A stretch of DNA of 64,000 nucleotides, from positions 9,609,602 to 9,673,601 of the forward strand of contig OY855906.1 in assembly GCA_963693305.1 (NCBI GenBank), read 5' to 3'. The notes under the pieces were generated by a model. It worked only from the letters and a program-made list of their open reading frames with translations, was not told where the DNA came from and made no database searches. How positions within the stretch are numbered: the first letter of the stretch is position 1; every line of letters begins with the position of its first letter. The DNA is from Meandrina meandrites. Taxonomy: Eukaryota; Cnidaria; Anthozoa; Scleractinia; Meandrinidae. A program made the translations under genes and the position numbers. Below are positions 34,697-47,300 of this stretch, piece by piece.

Positions 34697-34917
34697 CATA
34701 CTACGCTTTATCAGCAAGTATGCAACGAGGGACGTTTCGCGCCCAAGTTTTACCGTTAAAACTCTGCTATTGACGTCATCAGTCCCGTGCGAGCGAAAGC
34801 AGAATCAGAAGTACGGAGATTTTGCTAGCTATGTTGCCCCTGAAAACAGCAGAGTTTTAACGGTAAAACTTGGGCGCGAAACTCCCTCGTTGCATACTCA
34901 TCTGATAAGTGTAGTAT
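34697..34917. mobile_element. Foldback element, unit B copy (shortened)
   Basis: Same outer arms as 11462-11774 (gtatgcaacgaggg, gttttaccgttaaaac and their complements), but the inner ctagtttccattggaaac arms and part of the centre are deleted. Confidence 0.8.
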
Positions 34918-35130
34918 AACGTCACCAGGGCATTTCTGTTGTTCAGTCTTACATTTTCTCGCTTTTCAGGCTTGAGAAATGAGAAAACTGACTTACAAAA
35001 TCACCCAGCTGTATTTCACAGCCTTCTACTGAGAAAAGAAATCAACTGAAAATAGACGAAACTAAAGTGTTTTGAAAATATATTAATGACTTTTCCGAGA
35101 TTGCACTAGAAACGTTCAGCGTTAATTAGG

Positions 35131-35188
35131 TGCTAAGGAATGGAGGACTTGAAGAGCACAAACTGGGAATTTTGAATTCCTGGCAAGT
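35131..35188 (-). pseudogene. WD40-region remnant downstream of receptor B
   Basis: Counterpart of 11998-12067, a little shorter. It retains the sequence coding for an NSQFVL-like piece of the receptor's WD40 region. Confidence 0.5.
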
Positions 35189-35304
35189 ATCCGAATTGTT
35201 TATGATCCTTACAACATGTTACAAGGCCCCCAGCGAAATTTGATAGTCCTTTTGCCATCATATGACGGAACGGTCTTGTGTCCTCTCAAGTCATTGGCTG
35301 CTCT

Positions 35305-38300
35305 TTAATCGAAGTCGGGTCTGTGAACGTTAACAATCACAATTTTGTCCTCAAGAGCCACACAAACCTGCGCATCTACCGATGAAGTTACGATTCCACG
35401 GATTTTACTCTCGAAATTCATAAACCCAAGTAGCTGTCGACTGAAAGCATCCCAGACCCTTAAAGTTCCTGATTCACTTAACGATGCAACCACATTCCCA
35501 AGATCTTCAGCTAAATAACCACAGCCTCTTACCAGATCATCTCCACAGCTCAGAATTCTTTTAAGTTCAAGAAGGCATCCTTCCCAAATTTGTACCGTTC
35601 CATCAATGTGCCCTGTTGTTATGGAACTACCGTCGGGTGAAAATTTGCAGCATTTTACCATCTGTTCTTTAGGAACTTTCTGTGTGATTTTGCGTGGTTT
35701 GAAAGTGTCGTGTAACGTGAGGCGTCCGTGACGATCGCAGCAGAGAAGACGATAATGCGAAACATTTCCACTGTTATCTTTTGTCTTCAAGGAAAAGATG
35801 TCGCAGCATTCAATTAACGACCTATGTATGTTCCTGATCTCCTTGAGAGTTAATTCGTTGAGATTACACATCTGAATGACTCCTGTTTTGGACAGAAACA
35901 AAACCAGATCGTCATCGATAAATCCGAAGAAACATTGCGGTGTAATCGGATGTTCTAGAGACTTTACGTTTTGCTGAAGGTTGCAGTCCCACAGTTCAAG
36001 GCGATCTTTTGTTTGAATCAAAATTGCTTTTCCGTTAGGAGACAGGGCAAAAGAGTTCGCATCGACAATAGACGTGTTGCAATGGAGGAGTCGTCCGCTT
36101 GAAGCTTCATATATACTTAATCCCACCTTGGACAAAACGTACACATGACGGCCGTCGGCTGAAAAGGAAACGGCCTGCACTCCACGATCTGTCATCACTG
36201 TGGAAGTTGTGTTCTCCAGAGTGCGACACATGTAGAGAGTGTCCAAGTGTCGTAGGAGCACTCTCTCTGAGTCCACTTCTTTAGCATAGTTCCACTTAGT
36301 CGCATTGGAAATCGGAACAATGCGAACAGAGAATGGTAGACTCGGACAGCTCATGTGATGGGAATCGCCGCACACGTATAAACAGGCTCCGTGGCTAGAT
36401 ACACCAAGACTTTTATGTGTCGAGCCTAGGTTTACGACTGTTGTCCACGAGGTGTCAAACGCGTCTTTGACTAGTTCACAGATTGTCAAGGATTGTTTCT
36501 TGGAGGAGTTGACGAGAACAAACTGTGAATTTCCCTCCAGACCGGCAAGGCAATCGACGGTCAAGGGAAGTTTGTCATTAAACGTATTATGCTGGCATTT
36601 GCAACTGGAGGCATTGGTGCCCCAAACAGAGACTCCGTGGTCAAAGCTTCCTGAAACGACGAATTGACCACACACAGAAATTGTACAGCACGTGATGCTT
36701 TCATTAGGTTGTTCCAAACGGGCCAACAGCTCCCCCTTGTCAAGGTCCCATATCATCAGGTCGGCTGTCAAATGCGTTTGCCTAGTCACCATCTTTCTCC
36801 TGTCTAGCGAAATACAGGAATCAATGAAAGTGTGTTTATTGTCTGGGAACAGTTCCTTGGGTTCTCCACCAATTGTTACGGCTTCGTCAAATCGACCGTG
36901 GACAACTGCGTCGTGCTGTGGGACAAAGACACAGTAGTTGCAACGTTCCTCCTCTGTTGCCCAAACCTCGACCTCATCGCGAGGGCAACACCACAGTTCC
37001 CTTCCTGTTTCCAAGGAAAACATCTGAATAAACCCGCCTGTACAGCCACAGACAAGAAGTGAGTGCTCGGTACTCTTTAAAACGTCACAACAGTTCACGT
37101 TGGTTTTACAGCGAAATTTGGTGATGACTGGATCTTTGGACTGAGCCCTGTTAACCACTTCCAGCCGGAGGGGAAGTTGATATTTGGGTTTCTGCATCAT
37201 ATGACAAGCTTCAAGACTCATTGCATCTGATTCAGCTTCATTTACTAAAAGCTGAAAAATCATTTTGGGGTTGTCCATCAACACGTACGAATGTCGTCTC
37301 AGGCAGGTTATGCAGTCATCCAGTTCCATCGAGTCTACCTTTGGCAGCTTCAAAACAGGTCTGACGCTTTGAAGTTCTTCAATTACCGAGAAGACATCGC
37401 AAGCTTTGCTCTGTAGTTTAGCATGTAGCAGTTCCAGGCTGCAAGAGTAGTGAAAGAGATTGCTCTTTTGGCTTTCATCAAGTTGTGCAAAGGCAATCAA
37501 ATGATACGTTCCATGCTGAAGAGCGTATTTCTCCTCTGGTGTGTACTTTGCAAGGACATCTTTACGGGCCTCGATCGACTTGCTTGTTTTTTCGCATTCT
37601 TTTGACAAAACGACATTGCCTCGTGTTAGCTCAACGGTAAATCTGTGGTGACCGTACAATTCCGGGGAAGACAACCAGTCAATGATGGACTTGTGAAATA
37701 CGTCAATACACTCCTCGCGAATGGGAAGTAAACTTGAGATAGATCTAGAGATCGTTTGGAGTTGGTGAGAACTGCCTTCAGTTTTACTGTTTAAGCCAAG
37801 GATTCTGGATGCCATCGTCACGGGCAAAGGAGAACGCGCTGCAGCAAGTGAAGACAGAAAATCTTTGAAAGGTGCTTCCTCAACTCCAAGGTCCATCTGC
37901 AAGCGATCAAAGTACCGCTCGTAGACAGAAGCAATTCCACGAGGAAAAATTTCATTTATAACTGCAGACGTTAAAGTGCTTCTATTTTCTTCTACAAACT
38001 GAATAAAATAGTAGGCGTACAACATGAGTCCTTCAGCTTGGCTAACAAAGCGATGAACATGCTCTTCAAAGACACTAGAGGGCAAACTGTCTTTGAAAAA
38101 CAGCTCAATGTCTCTCTCGTTGTTCTCATCCAAGGCGTCAAGAACAAATGGTCTTAAATGAGCAAGTTTGTCGACAATTGCTTTTTCTGGGCGACCAGTC
38201 ACAAGAAACTTGATCCAAGATGGAAGTTTGTGGAACTGTGCCACAATCACCTCCAGGAGCGCGTTTCTACCATCGTACTCGCATTCATCTAAAGCGTCTA

Positions 38301-39291
38301 CCACCAAAAGTATGTTTTTCCCTGGATCAGCCATCATGTTCGTGGGTTCTTGAAGAAGATGGTTAAACAGTTCTTCTATGCCCATGTTGGTTAGCGTTGA
38401 TGTGTCCATTGAGGTCAGCTGACCCGTTAGAATGTCCTTGAAGCCTGGTAGAGTGTCACACAGGTGTCTAGCCAGTGACTGCAACATCAACTCTGGTTTC
38501 CTCCGCCTCTGATTATTGTGTTGGCAAAAGTGTAATCCACCAAGAACTTCGCGTTCTTTCATTTTCTTACACACCTGTGCAGCGATAACCGATTTGCCCA
38601 TACCAGCATTTCCTGTAATGATGAAGACACGTGAATCGGAACTACGATCTAGAAACCAATCGTCCAAGCGACCGAAAACCCAATCGCGAGTTCCAGGATG
38701 ATGCTTGGACGCATGATAATTTACTTCGCCGGAGAAATCGAACTTTGCGAGCCTCGCTATACAATTGCTGGAGAACAGTGGTGTTGCTTTTAGATTTTCA
38801 ACCCGAGACGAGTCTTCGCCAAGTGTTTTTATTGCTTCAGAAATCTCTTTCCATGACGACTCAAATGAAGACTCATCAACCTCGACCATCAAGGCGTGAC
38901 CGCACCTGTTACGGTACCAATGAATCATTTCCACCGCGCCTTCGACTGAGCGATCTGTAGGAGCAGGTTTGGCACCCCAGCCAGTGGCAGGGGCGAGTAA
39001 TCCACAAACACTTCGAAGCAAGACATAAAGAAGAGAAATATCGAAATGTTTGGACGCTGGAGTACCCGGCGCCGGAGGGTAAAGTTTGTCCCATTGAGAC
39101 TTGCTAATAATTTTCCTTTGATAAAGTTTTTTTATGTCGGGTTCCTTATTTGTAAGAAATTGCTGCAGCCTCGGCGGGGGAACAAGACCATCGAATACGC
39201 GTCTTAGCCCTTCTGTTCCTCCATTGATAAGAAGAATGTTAAGTTTGACACCATGGAGCGTATCGTCAGTTATTTCCAAACAATGTGCCAT
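35305..39291 (-). CDS. HEPN-NACHT-WD40 STAND receptor, copy B
   Basis: Full-length, intronless, 1328 residues, same start context and upstream in-frame TAA as copy A. HEPN R127-x4-H132, Walker A GNAGMGKS, Walker B LLVVDALDE and the WD40 part are all intact. By eye it differs from copy A at only about 3 of the first 340 residues. Roughly 80 differences fall in residues ~725-1265 (blades including ITTGHIDGTVQIWEG and VSGSFDHGVSVWGT), and none in the last ~65. From copy C it differs at only about 15 positions overall. VWGT replaces VWDT in one blade, altering the WD dipeptide neighbourhood. The upstream region contains an extra TTAA MITE family member and a 491-bp element not present in A or C. 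Function as for copy A is inferred from domains. Confidence 0.92.
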   Translation of the reverse strand: MAHCLEITDDTLHGVKLNILLINGGTEGLRRVFDGLVPPPRLQQFLTNKEPDIKKLYQRKIISKSQWDKLYPPAPGTPASKHFDISLLYVLLRSVCGLLAPATGWGAKPAPTDRSVEGAVEMIHWYRNRCGHALMVEVDESSFESSWKEISEAIKTLGEDSSRVENLKATPLFSSNCIARLAKFDFSGEVNYHASKHHPGTRDWVFGRLDDWFLDRSSDSRVFIITGNAGMGKSVIAAQVCKKMKEREVLGGLHFCQHNNQRRRKPELMLQSLARHLCDTLPGFKDILTGQLTSMDTSTLTNMGIEELFNHLLQEPTNMMADPGKNILLVVDALDECEYDGRNALLEVIVAQFHKLPSWIKFLVTGRPEKAIVDKLAHLRPFVLDALDENNERDIELFFKDSLPSSVFEEHVHRFVSQAEGLMLYAYYFIQFVEENRSTLTSAVINEIFPRGIASVYERYFDRLQMDLGVEEAPFKDFLSSLAAARSPLPVTMASRILGLNSKTEGSSHQLQTISRSISSLLPIREECIDVFHKSIIDWLSSPELYGHHRFTVELTRGNVVLSKECEKTSKSIEARKDVLAKYTPEEKYALQHGTYHLIAFAQLDESQKSNLFHYSCSLELLHAKLQSKACDVFSVIEELQSVRPVLKLPKVDSMELDDCITCLRRHSYVLMDNPKMIFQLLVNEAESDAMSLEACHMMQKPKYQLPLRLEVVNRAQSKDPVITKFRCKTNVNCCDVLKSTEHSLLVCGCTGGFIQMFSLETGRELWCCPRDEVEVWATEEERCNYCVFVPQHDAVVHGRFDEAVTIGGEPKELFPDNKHTFIDSCISLDRRKMVTRQTHLTADLMIWDLDKGELLARLEQPNESITCCTISVCGQFVVSGSFDHGVSVWGTNASSCKCQHNTFNDKLPLTVDCLAGLEGNSQFVLVNSSKKQSLTICELVKDAFDTSWTTVVNLGSTHKSLGVSSHGACLYVCGDSHHMSCPSLPFSVRIVPISNATKWNYAKEVDSERVLLRHLDTLYMCRTLENTTSTVMTDRGVQAVSFSADGRHVYVLSKVGLSIYEASSGRLLHCNTSIVDANSFALSPNGKAILIQTKDRLELWDCNLQQNVKSLEHPITPQCFFGFIDDDLVLFLSKTGVIQMCNLNELTLKEIRNIHRSLIECCDIFSLKTKDNSGNVSHYRLLCCDRHGRLTLHDTFKPRKITQKVPKEQMVKCCKFSPDGSSITTGHIDGTVQIWEGCLLELKRILSCGDDLVRGCGYLAEDLGNVVASLSESGTLRVWDAFSRQLLGFMNFESKIRGIVTSSVDAQVCVALEDKIVIVNVHRPDFD

Positions 39292-41368
39292 CGTCAGCCA
39301 CTTCCTGTTTTGACCATTAACAACAAGAATGTGATTTATTTTGGCATTTCCTTATGCGCACAAGCGCATTAGTAAAAAACAGCTGGGAAAACAAGCTGCC
39401 GCCCTCTTTCAACAAATAAATTCATACATGATATGTTTGGCTTAATATAACGTAAATCCAGTTTATTGTTTTCAATATACGCGGCCGTGCTTGGCACAAG
39501 AAGCTCGAGCGAGCCTCATGCGCCGTTTCACTAGGGCTGTATTGAATGTACACTGGTGAATTGTGTATGTGAAAAATAAAGTAAATGGGAGAATAATAAA
39601 ACAAAGAAAATTAACCAAAAGCAACTGGGGATGGGCATTCATTCACCTTTTTTGGTCCTACCCGAGTCATTTAACCGACATGTTCAAAGTTGGCCTTGAG
39701 GTGTTGGGCACTGCTGGAATTCAGAGGAGTAATATAACGTTTTGCGAGAAAGGACCAATAGTAAGAAATTTTCAAGCTATTAATGCACTCCACTTTGCCT
39801 TATTAGCACCTCGGTAAGCTTGTTTACGGTAAGTGCTCAATAACAGTAGTGAACAAGTCAGACAAGTACGAATCAAGTACTGGTTCCTAACATTGAGAAC
39901 TAGATAGGGATCTCTTCAAAATCGTCTAGCACTTTTTAATGAAGATAACATAGTTTGGATTGGAAACAGCATTCCCAATTCCCGAATACTGTTTTGATGA
40001 GAACTTTTTTGTGTACAGTGTTAAAAAACGCAGAAATCCGCAAAAAATATGCAACACAGTAATAACAACAGAAGTCACGCTACCTGTGTCACGTGATGCT
40101 TTGAGAAAACGCTTATACACACACATCTCGAAAGTCCCGTCATCTTCCCGTATATCGAAGTTCGCAAAAGTTTAGCAACCAAATGGCAACATGTTCCGTT
40201 CTGAGAAGCATTGCGTAAATAATTGCATTTCTGAGAATCACTTCCGGTTTAAAATTGTCGATCTATCGGCCGAATAAAAATGCGATTTATTATAAGAAAA
40301 AAAAGATAAACTTGTAGCGGGCTATATGCGAATTAAATAATCTGTTATTTTACAGGCACTTTTATTTATGGTGACTATCCTCATTTGAAACTTCTATGTT
40401 CTTGTAACTGTGCAGATTATTGCACAATCTACTAAATGTGTGAATGACTGGTACCAACTGAACTGGGACATGCACGCTTATTTTCAACTTTGCGTTGAAG
40501 CAAAACTGAATTGGCCAATTAAAACCTGATCTTTCTGGGATATTTACCTGAAGCAAACAATTTAATGGTTTTTCCCTGAAGGCAGTCAGGATCAGTCAGC
40601 TTCTACCCAAAACATAAACAGACGCTTATGATAGGCTTTGACCGTGTCGTGCCATGATTCGGTATCGACATCACAAAACTTGCTGTAGCAAGACGCTGAC
40701 TTAAATGTGGAGCTACAATCGGGCATTAATGTAGTTTACACGGCGAGAATAACTCGGGGAATAACCCTGAAATGTCCTTAAAAATTCCTTTTCACCCGAT
40801 GGAAGTGAATGGATATGCAAGCTGTAGACTACGATAAACAGACAAATCATTTTTTACCTGGATTTTCGGTATCAAATTCTTCAGAAATGACTAGGCCTAG
40901 GAATCGCGTACATTCTCTAGATTTCAAGCATCCCTGCTAGAATTAAAGAACAGCAATAGCTGATTAGATCGCCCGGGCGAGGGCGAGCACACAACTCGGA
41001 GTTTCGTAACGTGGACAGTTGGGCTCCCAGCGCCGCCGCGGTGACATCCTCGTCCCCAGGGTCTTTTCGGCGAGAAACGCTTGCGTTTTAGGACGAAATT
41101 CGCGCGCGGGAAAATGACGTGAAACCAGTACTAGTACAGGATCCGGGAGCCCTGCTTCTGATCCTGTCCACGTGCACTTCACTTTACATCAATAAAGCTG
41201 GTGATTAATTTTAAAACATCAAAACTAAAAAGTTTAAAAAAGAAGCAATTCGTTGACCTTAATTTTAGTTACCCATTTTTATACCATCTGCAAAATATTT
41301 GTTTGAACTTCCTCGCAAATGTACTGTTATCTGTCAGTGGTCTGTCTTTTTTTTTTCTCAGCACTTAA

Positions 41369-41776
41369 GGCGGGGGTACACCTGAAGCCTGTTTTTCCAC
41401 CGCTAAACTTGGCGTAATGCGAATATCTCGTCCGCGTTTCAAGTAATCCAGAAATTCTATGCTCATTTAACAAAGCTATGTTTAGCGGTGTTTTGTAAAT
41501 TTTTTGGTGATTTTTGGTGATGTTTGGGAAGAGATAGTTTTTCTCAAAGGATTAGTAAAATTTGGAGAAATAAGAAATATTAAAGATTTAATGTGATTTT
41601 GAAATTAGAATTTGAAGTTAAAAATTAGTATATGGACACCCAAACAGTCCCCTGACAACCTGGGGTGCTCTTGCGTGGGGGTCAACTGTCTGTTGGTGTT
41701 TCAAAAATAATTTTCTTTCTTCTATCCCCTCCTTAAACCTCTTAAAATTTCACTCAAAATTGGGTGTACCCCCACC
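41369..41776. mobile_element. 408-bp MITE with TTAA target duplication, unit B first copy
   Basis: TTAA at 41365-41368 and 41777-41780. Inverted ends ggcgggggtacacc and ggtgtacccccacc. TTAA duplication is characteristic of piggyBac-type transposases. No ORF of its own. Confidence 0.85.
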
Positions 41777-42160
41777 TTAAAACTACTCCAGCTGACTCTC
41801 CAGCTGCCTAATAAAACCTCTTCGCTAAAGACGCCAATAGCAAGTGCACAAAAAGAACAAAAAGGATAACGTGAGGTAAAATAGATTTGGAATGTCATCC
41901 AAAAAACAACAATAAAAAAATATCCAATTAAGCTATTCACACAAGGGCACAGTAAGCCAACCACGAGGTTTTGACGGCACGCGACAAACTCACTGAATCA
42001 AACAAATCATCCTTTTTCGGGTTTTGACACGGTAACTTAACATGGATCGGAAACATTTCTTCTCGCAATACTGGCACTCAAAAATGCGCAATCCAATTAC
42101 ATTGTAAGGAAATTTGGAAAATGCGACCTCTGCTAGAAATAAAATATCCCAATATAAAAG

Positions 42161-42651
42161 GAGGGGGACATTGGGGTTTGCAGTATTGCGGTATTGGCCA
42201 ATTTTTCATGCGGTATTTCGGTAATTTTAATCTTGAATTGCGGTATTGCGGTACTCTCCAAACCTGCGAGACACGTTTTCTTGGCGTTCTGGTCGACGAT
42301 AGTCAGTATAAAAACGTATCCTTCACATTTTCCGACCATTTTTAGCCGTTTCTGGTCGTTTCAGAAGCAACCTGAAACAGCCTTATTTTATCGCACATTT
42401 TAATGAACAATTTGACTGTTTTAACGACTAGTTTAAAGCCTTGTCATTGTTTCCTCGGTCCCACCGCTTGTTATATCCTCTAATTTTGCCCTCGCGTCAA
42501 CGAATTCGCCAGCTATACAGGCTTACTATGAAATTGCGGTATTTTCCGGATCTTTTTTGCGGTATTGCGGTATTGCGGTATTGCGGTATTGCGGTATTTG
42601 CCGATTTTTTTTGCGGTAATGCGGTGTTTAGCAACCCCCAATGTCCCCCTC
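42161..42651. mobile_element. 491-bp non-autonomous element, only in unit B
   Basis: Terminal inverted repeats gagggggacattgggg and ccccaatgtccccctc, flanked by the 6-bp direct repeat taaaag (42155-42160 and 42652-42657). Units A and C have the uninterrupted site aatataaaagcg. The interior has clusters of an 8-bp gcggtatt tandem repeat at about 42185-42260 and 42535-42600. No coding capacity. Confidence 0.85.
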
Positions 42652-42910
42652 TAAAAGCGATTTTCCTAAAAGTTACTTTTGTAGTGAAAAAAAAAATAAG
42701 AATTTGTTTCAAGAGACCTTCTCCAAAGAACACATATGTAAAAATCATAAGCATTATCCGAACATTTTAGTGACTTTTATGGGGAAAATGGAGCATTAAA
42801 CCGTAGCATTTTAGTGGGGGAGCAAAAGCATAATGTACAAACTGAAATCCTATTAAAGAAATTGTGTCCATCGCCTGCTTGCATTCAGTTCTCTGCACAG
42901 ATATACTCTG

Positions 42911-42987
42911 TAGCCTGTGTACAGCCGTCCCGCTCACCTCAAAAAAAATCTTCTTTTGAGGGGAGCGGGACGGCTGTACACAGGCTA
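42911..42987. mobile_element. 77-bp hairpin MITE, unit B
   Basis: Orthologous to 20383-20459 with the same tatactctg flanks. Arms are even better paired here (acagccgtcccgc against gcgggacggctgt). Confidence 0.85.
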
Positions 42988-44399
42988 TATACTCTGCAAA
43001 GAGACTCTTAACTTAGAACCGCAGAAACCGGCGTAGATGTCTTTGTTTTACTTGTCTAGCCGTCTTTTCACTTCCGAAAAAGTGTCATACTTGTGGAGTT
43101 CTCAGCTGAAGCAAGTGATGTTTCACCTCTTAGACTATTTCAAAAAAACAACTGTAAGGGTGGCCTAGAATTTAAATTAAACCCTTCTACTCTCGTTTCC
43201 CGGGTACTTGAATAGTTCGCCCGAGTATACTTCTAAAAAAAATCGATTGAGATTTCTTGAATTCGAGCCGTAATAGAATTGCTTTTGCGCTACGTAATCC
43301 GTATGATATTTTTTCTGATCAATGTCTTGAAGAGGAAAGAATTCTGCGGAAAAAAGACACGAGGTCAAAGATTTAACGAATTGGATCTTTATCGAATTGA
43401 ATTGACTTGAAGGGAGTAGTCACCGGAACTTCTTCAACGACATGGAAATAAATTAATATAAAGGGTTTAAATCATCCAAGTGTACTGACCTGGCAGCCTG
43501 TCTCCCAATAATCTCGACCGCAGATGCCAAATGATTACGACTTTTTCGTCAGATTTCAGCACGCAAATGGGAAACGAAAACGGGAACACCTGCTGATATC
43601 ACGCAAATTTCTGTTCAAAATTAGAAGAAATTTGACGAAAAAGTCACCAAGTCTGACTGACAGCCAGCCTGCAAGCCCAGAAGTCTCGACAACAGATGAA
43701 GAATGGCTTGTTTGCTGCACGTAATCCAACGTAAGAATAAGGTAAGATCATTTGAAATCACGCAAGTTAATTCCGATAAAAGCTCGTATGGAGGGGTGCG
43801 AATATTTTCAAAAAAAAAACGCCAAAGAAACATCGCTGCCCACTCTAGTCTCTGGGTCGATGAATTATACTACAAAACCGGTATGTTCACGAAATTAATT
43901 GAAGTTGGGTGATCAATCTCGTACAGACACGCAGACTTTGAAGAGTTCCATCTTTAACCAAAGAATGTTACTTTAGTAGTACCAGTGCGCGTTTGAAGTC
44001 AATTACAAAATTAGAACATTCCCAAGGAGATAACTAGCTATATTTAACTATATCTCATTCCTGAAACTAATCTGTAGGAGAGCCTATATAGCTACATTTT
44101 TAGCCAACCTCCTGCTCGCTTGGAAATAAAAGATAGTGAAATTTCCTTGATAGCTCTGTTTAATTCACACTTGCCGAATCCGTTTTCCTTGGAAGTTTCT
44201 AACGTTATAAAATGGGAAGATATTTTCTCGAGGTAACGAAGACAGATAACCAGAATTTTCAAATGCTTTAAAGAGTTTAGGAAGCAATAGAATTTATTTT
44301 GTTATCGTCCCATCTCCAGTCTTGTCCACTAGATATCATATCATATGCACAAGCTCTACAGACATACAGACAACATTTTATTCGTGTCACTCATTTTTT

Positions 44400-47300
44400 A
44401 AAAACATCGGGCGCGTGCAGACATTAATTAACCTTGATGACAAAACACTCCTTCAGCAAGGTCAAAAGCGAATGTATCTTGGTCTGTCATCAGCGTGATT
44501 TGAGAAACTATGCACTGAATTGTTGTTGCCCGGTCCGACTGTTTGAGTCTTTCAGTGCACTACCAAGTTACCACTTTTGAGATTTTCAGTAGCTTTTCAA
44601 TGCTGCGTTTTGTTTCGTTCTACGACTTCAGTGAGTCTCGTGTAAGCTAAGACGAGTAACCTCTATCCTCCCCACCCATCCCCTGTATAAAGCTGTTTTG
44701 CGAGGCAGGTGTGTCATCTTTCGAATACTTATTGGAATATAACGTTAACTGCAACTTTTCTCTAACAATTCAAGTGTATCAGCATCATGCAACTGACATG
44801 CTTTCAGCATTCCCCGACACAGCTCAAGGCGTATGTACATCATTTGTTGTACAGTTGATATAGGTATTCACGAGGATCTAGTCGTTTTTACACGCTTCAC
44901 TAAACGGCCACTGAACGCCTGAGCCAACATAGGGCGGTCTTGTTTTGGGTAAACAGTCCCGGCCAAACAATAACTTCTTTCATTAAGGTGGCTTGTAAAT
45001 CACTATGATCACTATCGGCGCCCAATTGTCCGAGCAAATAGCTCTTAGATATATTTGATTCGACTGTTTCATGTTCATTTCCTTCAGCTGAGTGGGTATT
45101 ATTTGGAGTTTGCATTCACCGTGAATGAAACTGTTCTGCCCCGTGCCTTTGATACTACTGAAGGGTATTCAGTGAGTCGACTACTTGCGGGTATTTGGAT
45201 TATTTAGCTTATCCAACCTGGACAAATAAAACCAAAAATAAAAGACCTATTTTGTGAAACATTTTGGCTCATTTGCAACCCTTGCAAGAGGTAACGTCAA
45301 TTAGAGATAATATCTGTCATCTTAACTCATTTTCAACGCGATACGTTTGTGTCAACCCCAAGCTGTTTTGTTTTTTGTCACCGTTCATGCCACAGGGTCG
45401 CAATTAAGTCTTCACTTAATCATGTCTTTTACACAAAGGTTAAACGCCTCTGTTTGCCTGATAATTTCCAGCAGTGGTAAAAACAATAAACCCAAAACTC
45501 AAGCGACACGATGACGCGCCAAGATAGACATGTTGAATACGGTGTTTATTTTCTACAGCGAACCCTTTCAACATCTTGGGGCTCTACTTCGCCAAGTCTG
45601 TACGTTGAATGCTTCAAATGTTGCCTAGAGGCTGAGCTTATTGATCATTCATTAAATAAACTTTAAACGGCCATAACATTGATTACTTCAGGCAGTTGTT
45701 CATTTGCTTTGAGAGACAGGGCCAGAATCGCGCTTTGCATGCCCCCTTACTTTTCGAAACAGTATCACTTTCAAAAACTTCTTTTAACATTTAACTATGA
45801 AGATAGTCGTTCTTTCGAATGAACATGTAAATAACAAATTTTAATCCCTCATACGTATATAAAGCTGCAAATGGATGATATTAAGGGTTATTGCGAAAAT
45901 ACGATACACAATCGACATGTAAATTATTTTATACCACAAACTTCCGTTTAGTTTTAACAACAATAGGCGAAAAGTTGGCAGCGAGCCGGAAAGAGGTTTT
46001 AATTGACCATTTCTGTGGTCCCATGACATACGAAATGACAAGTCCACGAACGTAATGAAAAGTGGGCTAAAGTTCTTACGAATTAGCATTCGTGAAAAAC
46101 AACCTCCCACACTCCGCACAAAGCTCTATTGTCTAGTTTAAGACTATTTTGAGCGATGAAGTAAGCCTAAATCTTGTTTATATGTTCGCTGATCCAAAGG
46201 CGTCGGTTCCTTATTTCTAGACGACTGAGGAAGATGAAGGTAAGTAATTTATGACTGAGTTCTGATTGCCTTATCGGTTTTACGCCGGCTGCCTTCCCGG
46301 AACTAAACTACTGAATACACATGTTATGAACGTCCGAATGGACCGACATGAGTTCTGAGTCCTGCAGCACGCTTCGTGCTCTAATGCCAAGCCCAGTTTA
46401 CATGTCGTTTGACCTGAAGTCAATTATGAAACAACGTGCCCCGCTGGCGCAAAGAATAGCAACTTATTGCACCCACAACTTCCTTTGGTAAAGATTTTAT
46501 TGTCGTGGAAAGGAGAAACAACTAAATTGTCACCTATTACAACTGGGATATTAGATAGATGGGACAAAATTTGGGTGGCCGAAGGTCTACAAGTTCATAT
46601 CTTTTAAATTCGTCCGAAAAATCCTTTCAAATTTATCCAGAACATATAGAGTCACTTTAACTGAGTAGGAATGGCACAACACACAGCATCTCATTGTTAA
46701 ATAGTTAAAAGTATTTATATAAAGTTAAAATTAGCCTAAAAACACATCTTTGTTTTCCGTCGCCTGTTATTGTTGAGCACCATCAATCATTCTTGGCTTG
46801 GGTAATTATTCTCGTATATTGAAGCGTCTTTTTAATCACAACCTGCTATTGTTTCTTTTCGTCCGTATCGTCAAGCAAACTTTAAAAATAAATTTCTCCA
46901 GATTTGATTCACGGCTTACCGCAACCTCTTTACAATCTCAGTAAAATTCCCTCAGAGAATATTGCACAGCGCCAGATTATATCCAACCGTATCTACTCGT
47001 GCCGACACTCGTGAATTGTAACTGTTATCCGTTATCTCCTGCGTGTTTTGTGCCCTGTTTTATCTAATTAACAACATCTAACAAACTCAGCTGAGAATTA
47101 GCACGGTTTATAACGTTTGTTTTTCATTACGCTGTAGCAAAAGTTCACTTTTTCCGCGTTGAAGAACAGTTGCTATCGAGAGAGGACTAATAAGTAAGGT
47201 AGTGGACAAAACACTTGTATTGCTTCGTAAGCAAATCCAAAATACTAAGCCAATATTTTTTCCGTGAACTGTAGCGCGTAATCATGTGCCTTTTTGATAA

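Larger units (their letters stand above)
39292..44399. other. Non-coding upstream region of receptor B
   Basis: Diverged from A and C at many small indels right from the start codon outward (for example ccttatgcgcac instead of ccttaggtgcgc at 39350). Apart from the listed elements no gene is seen. Confidence 0.6.
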
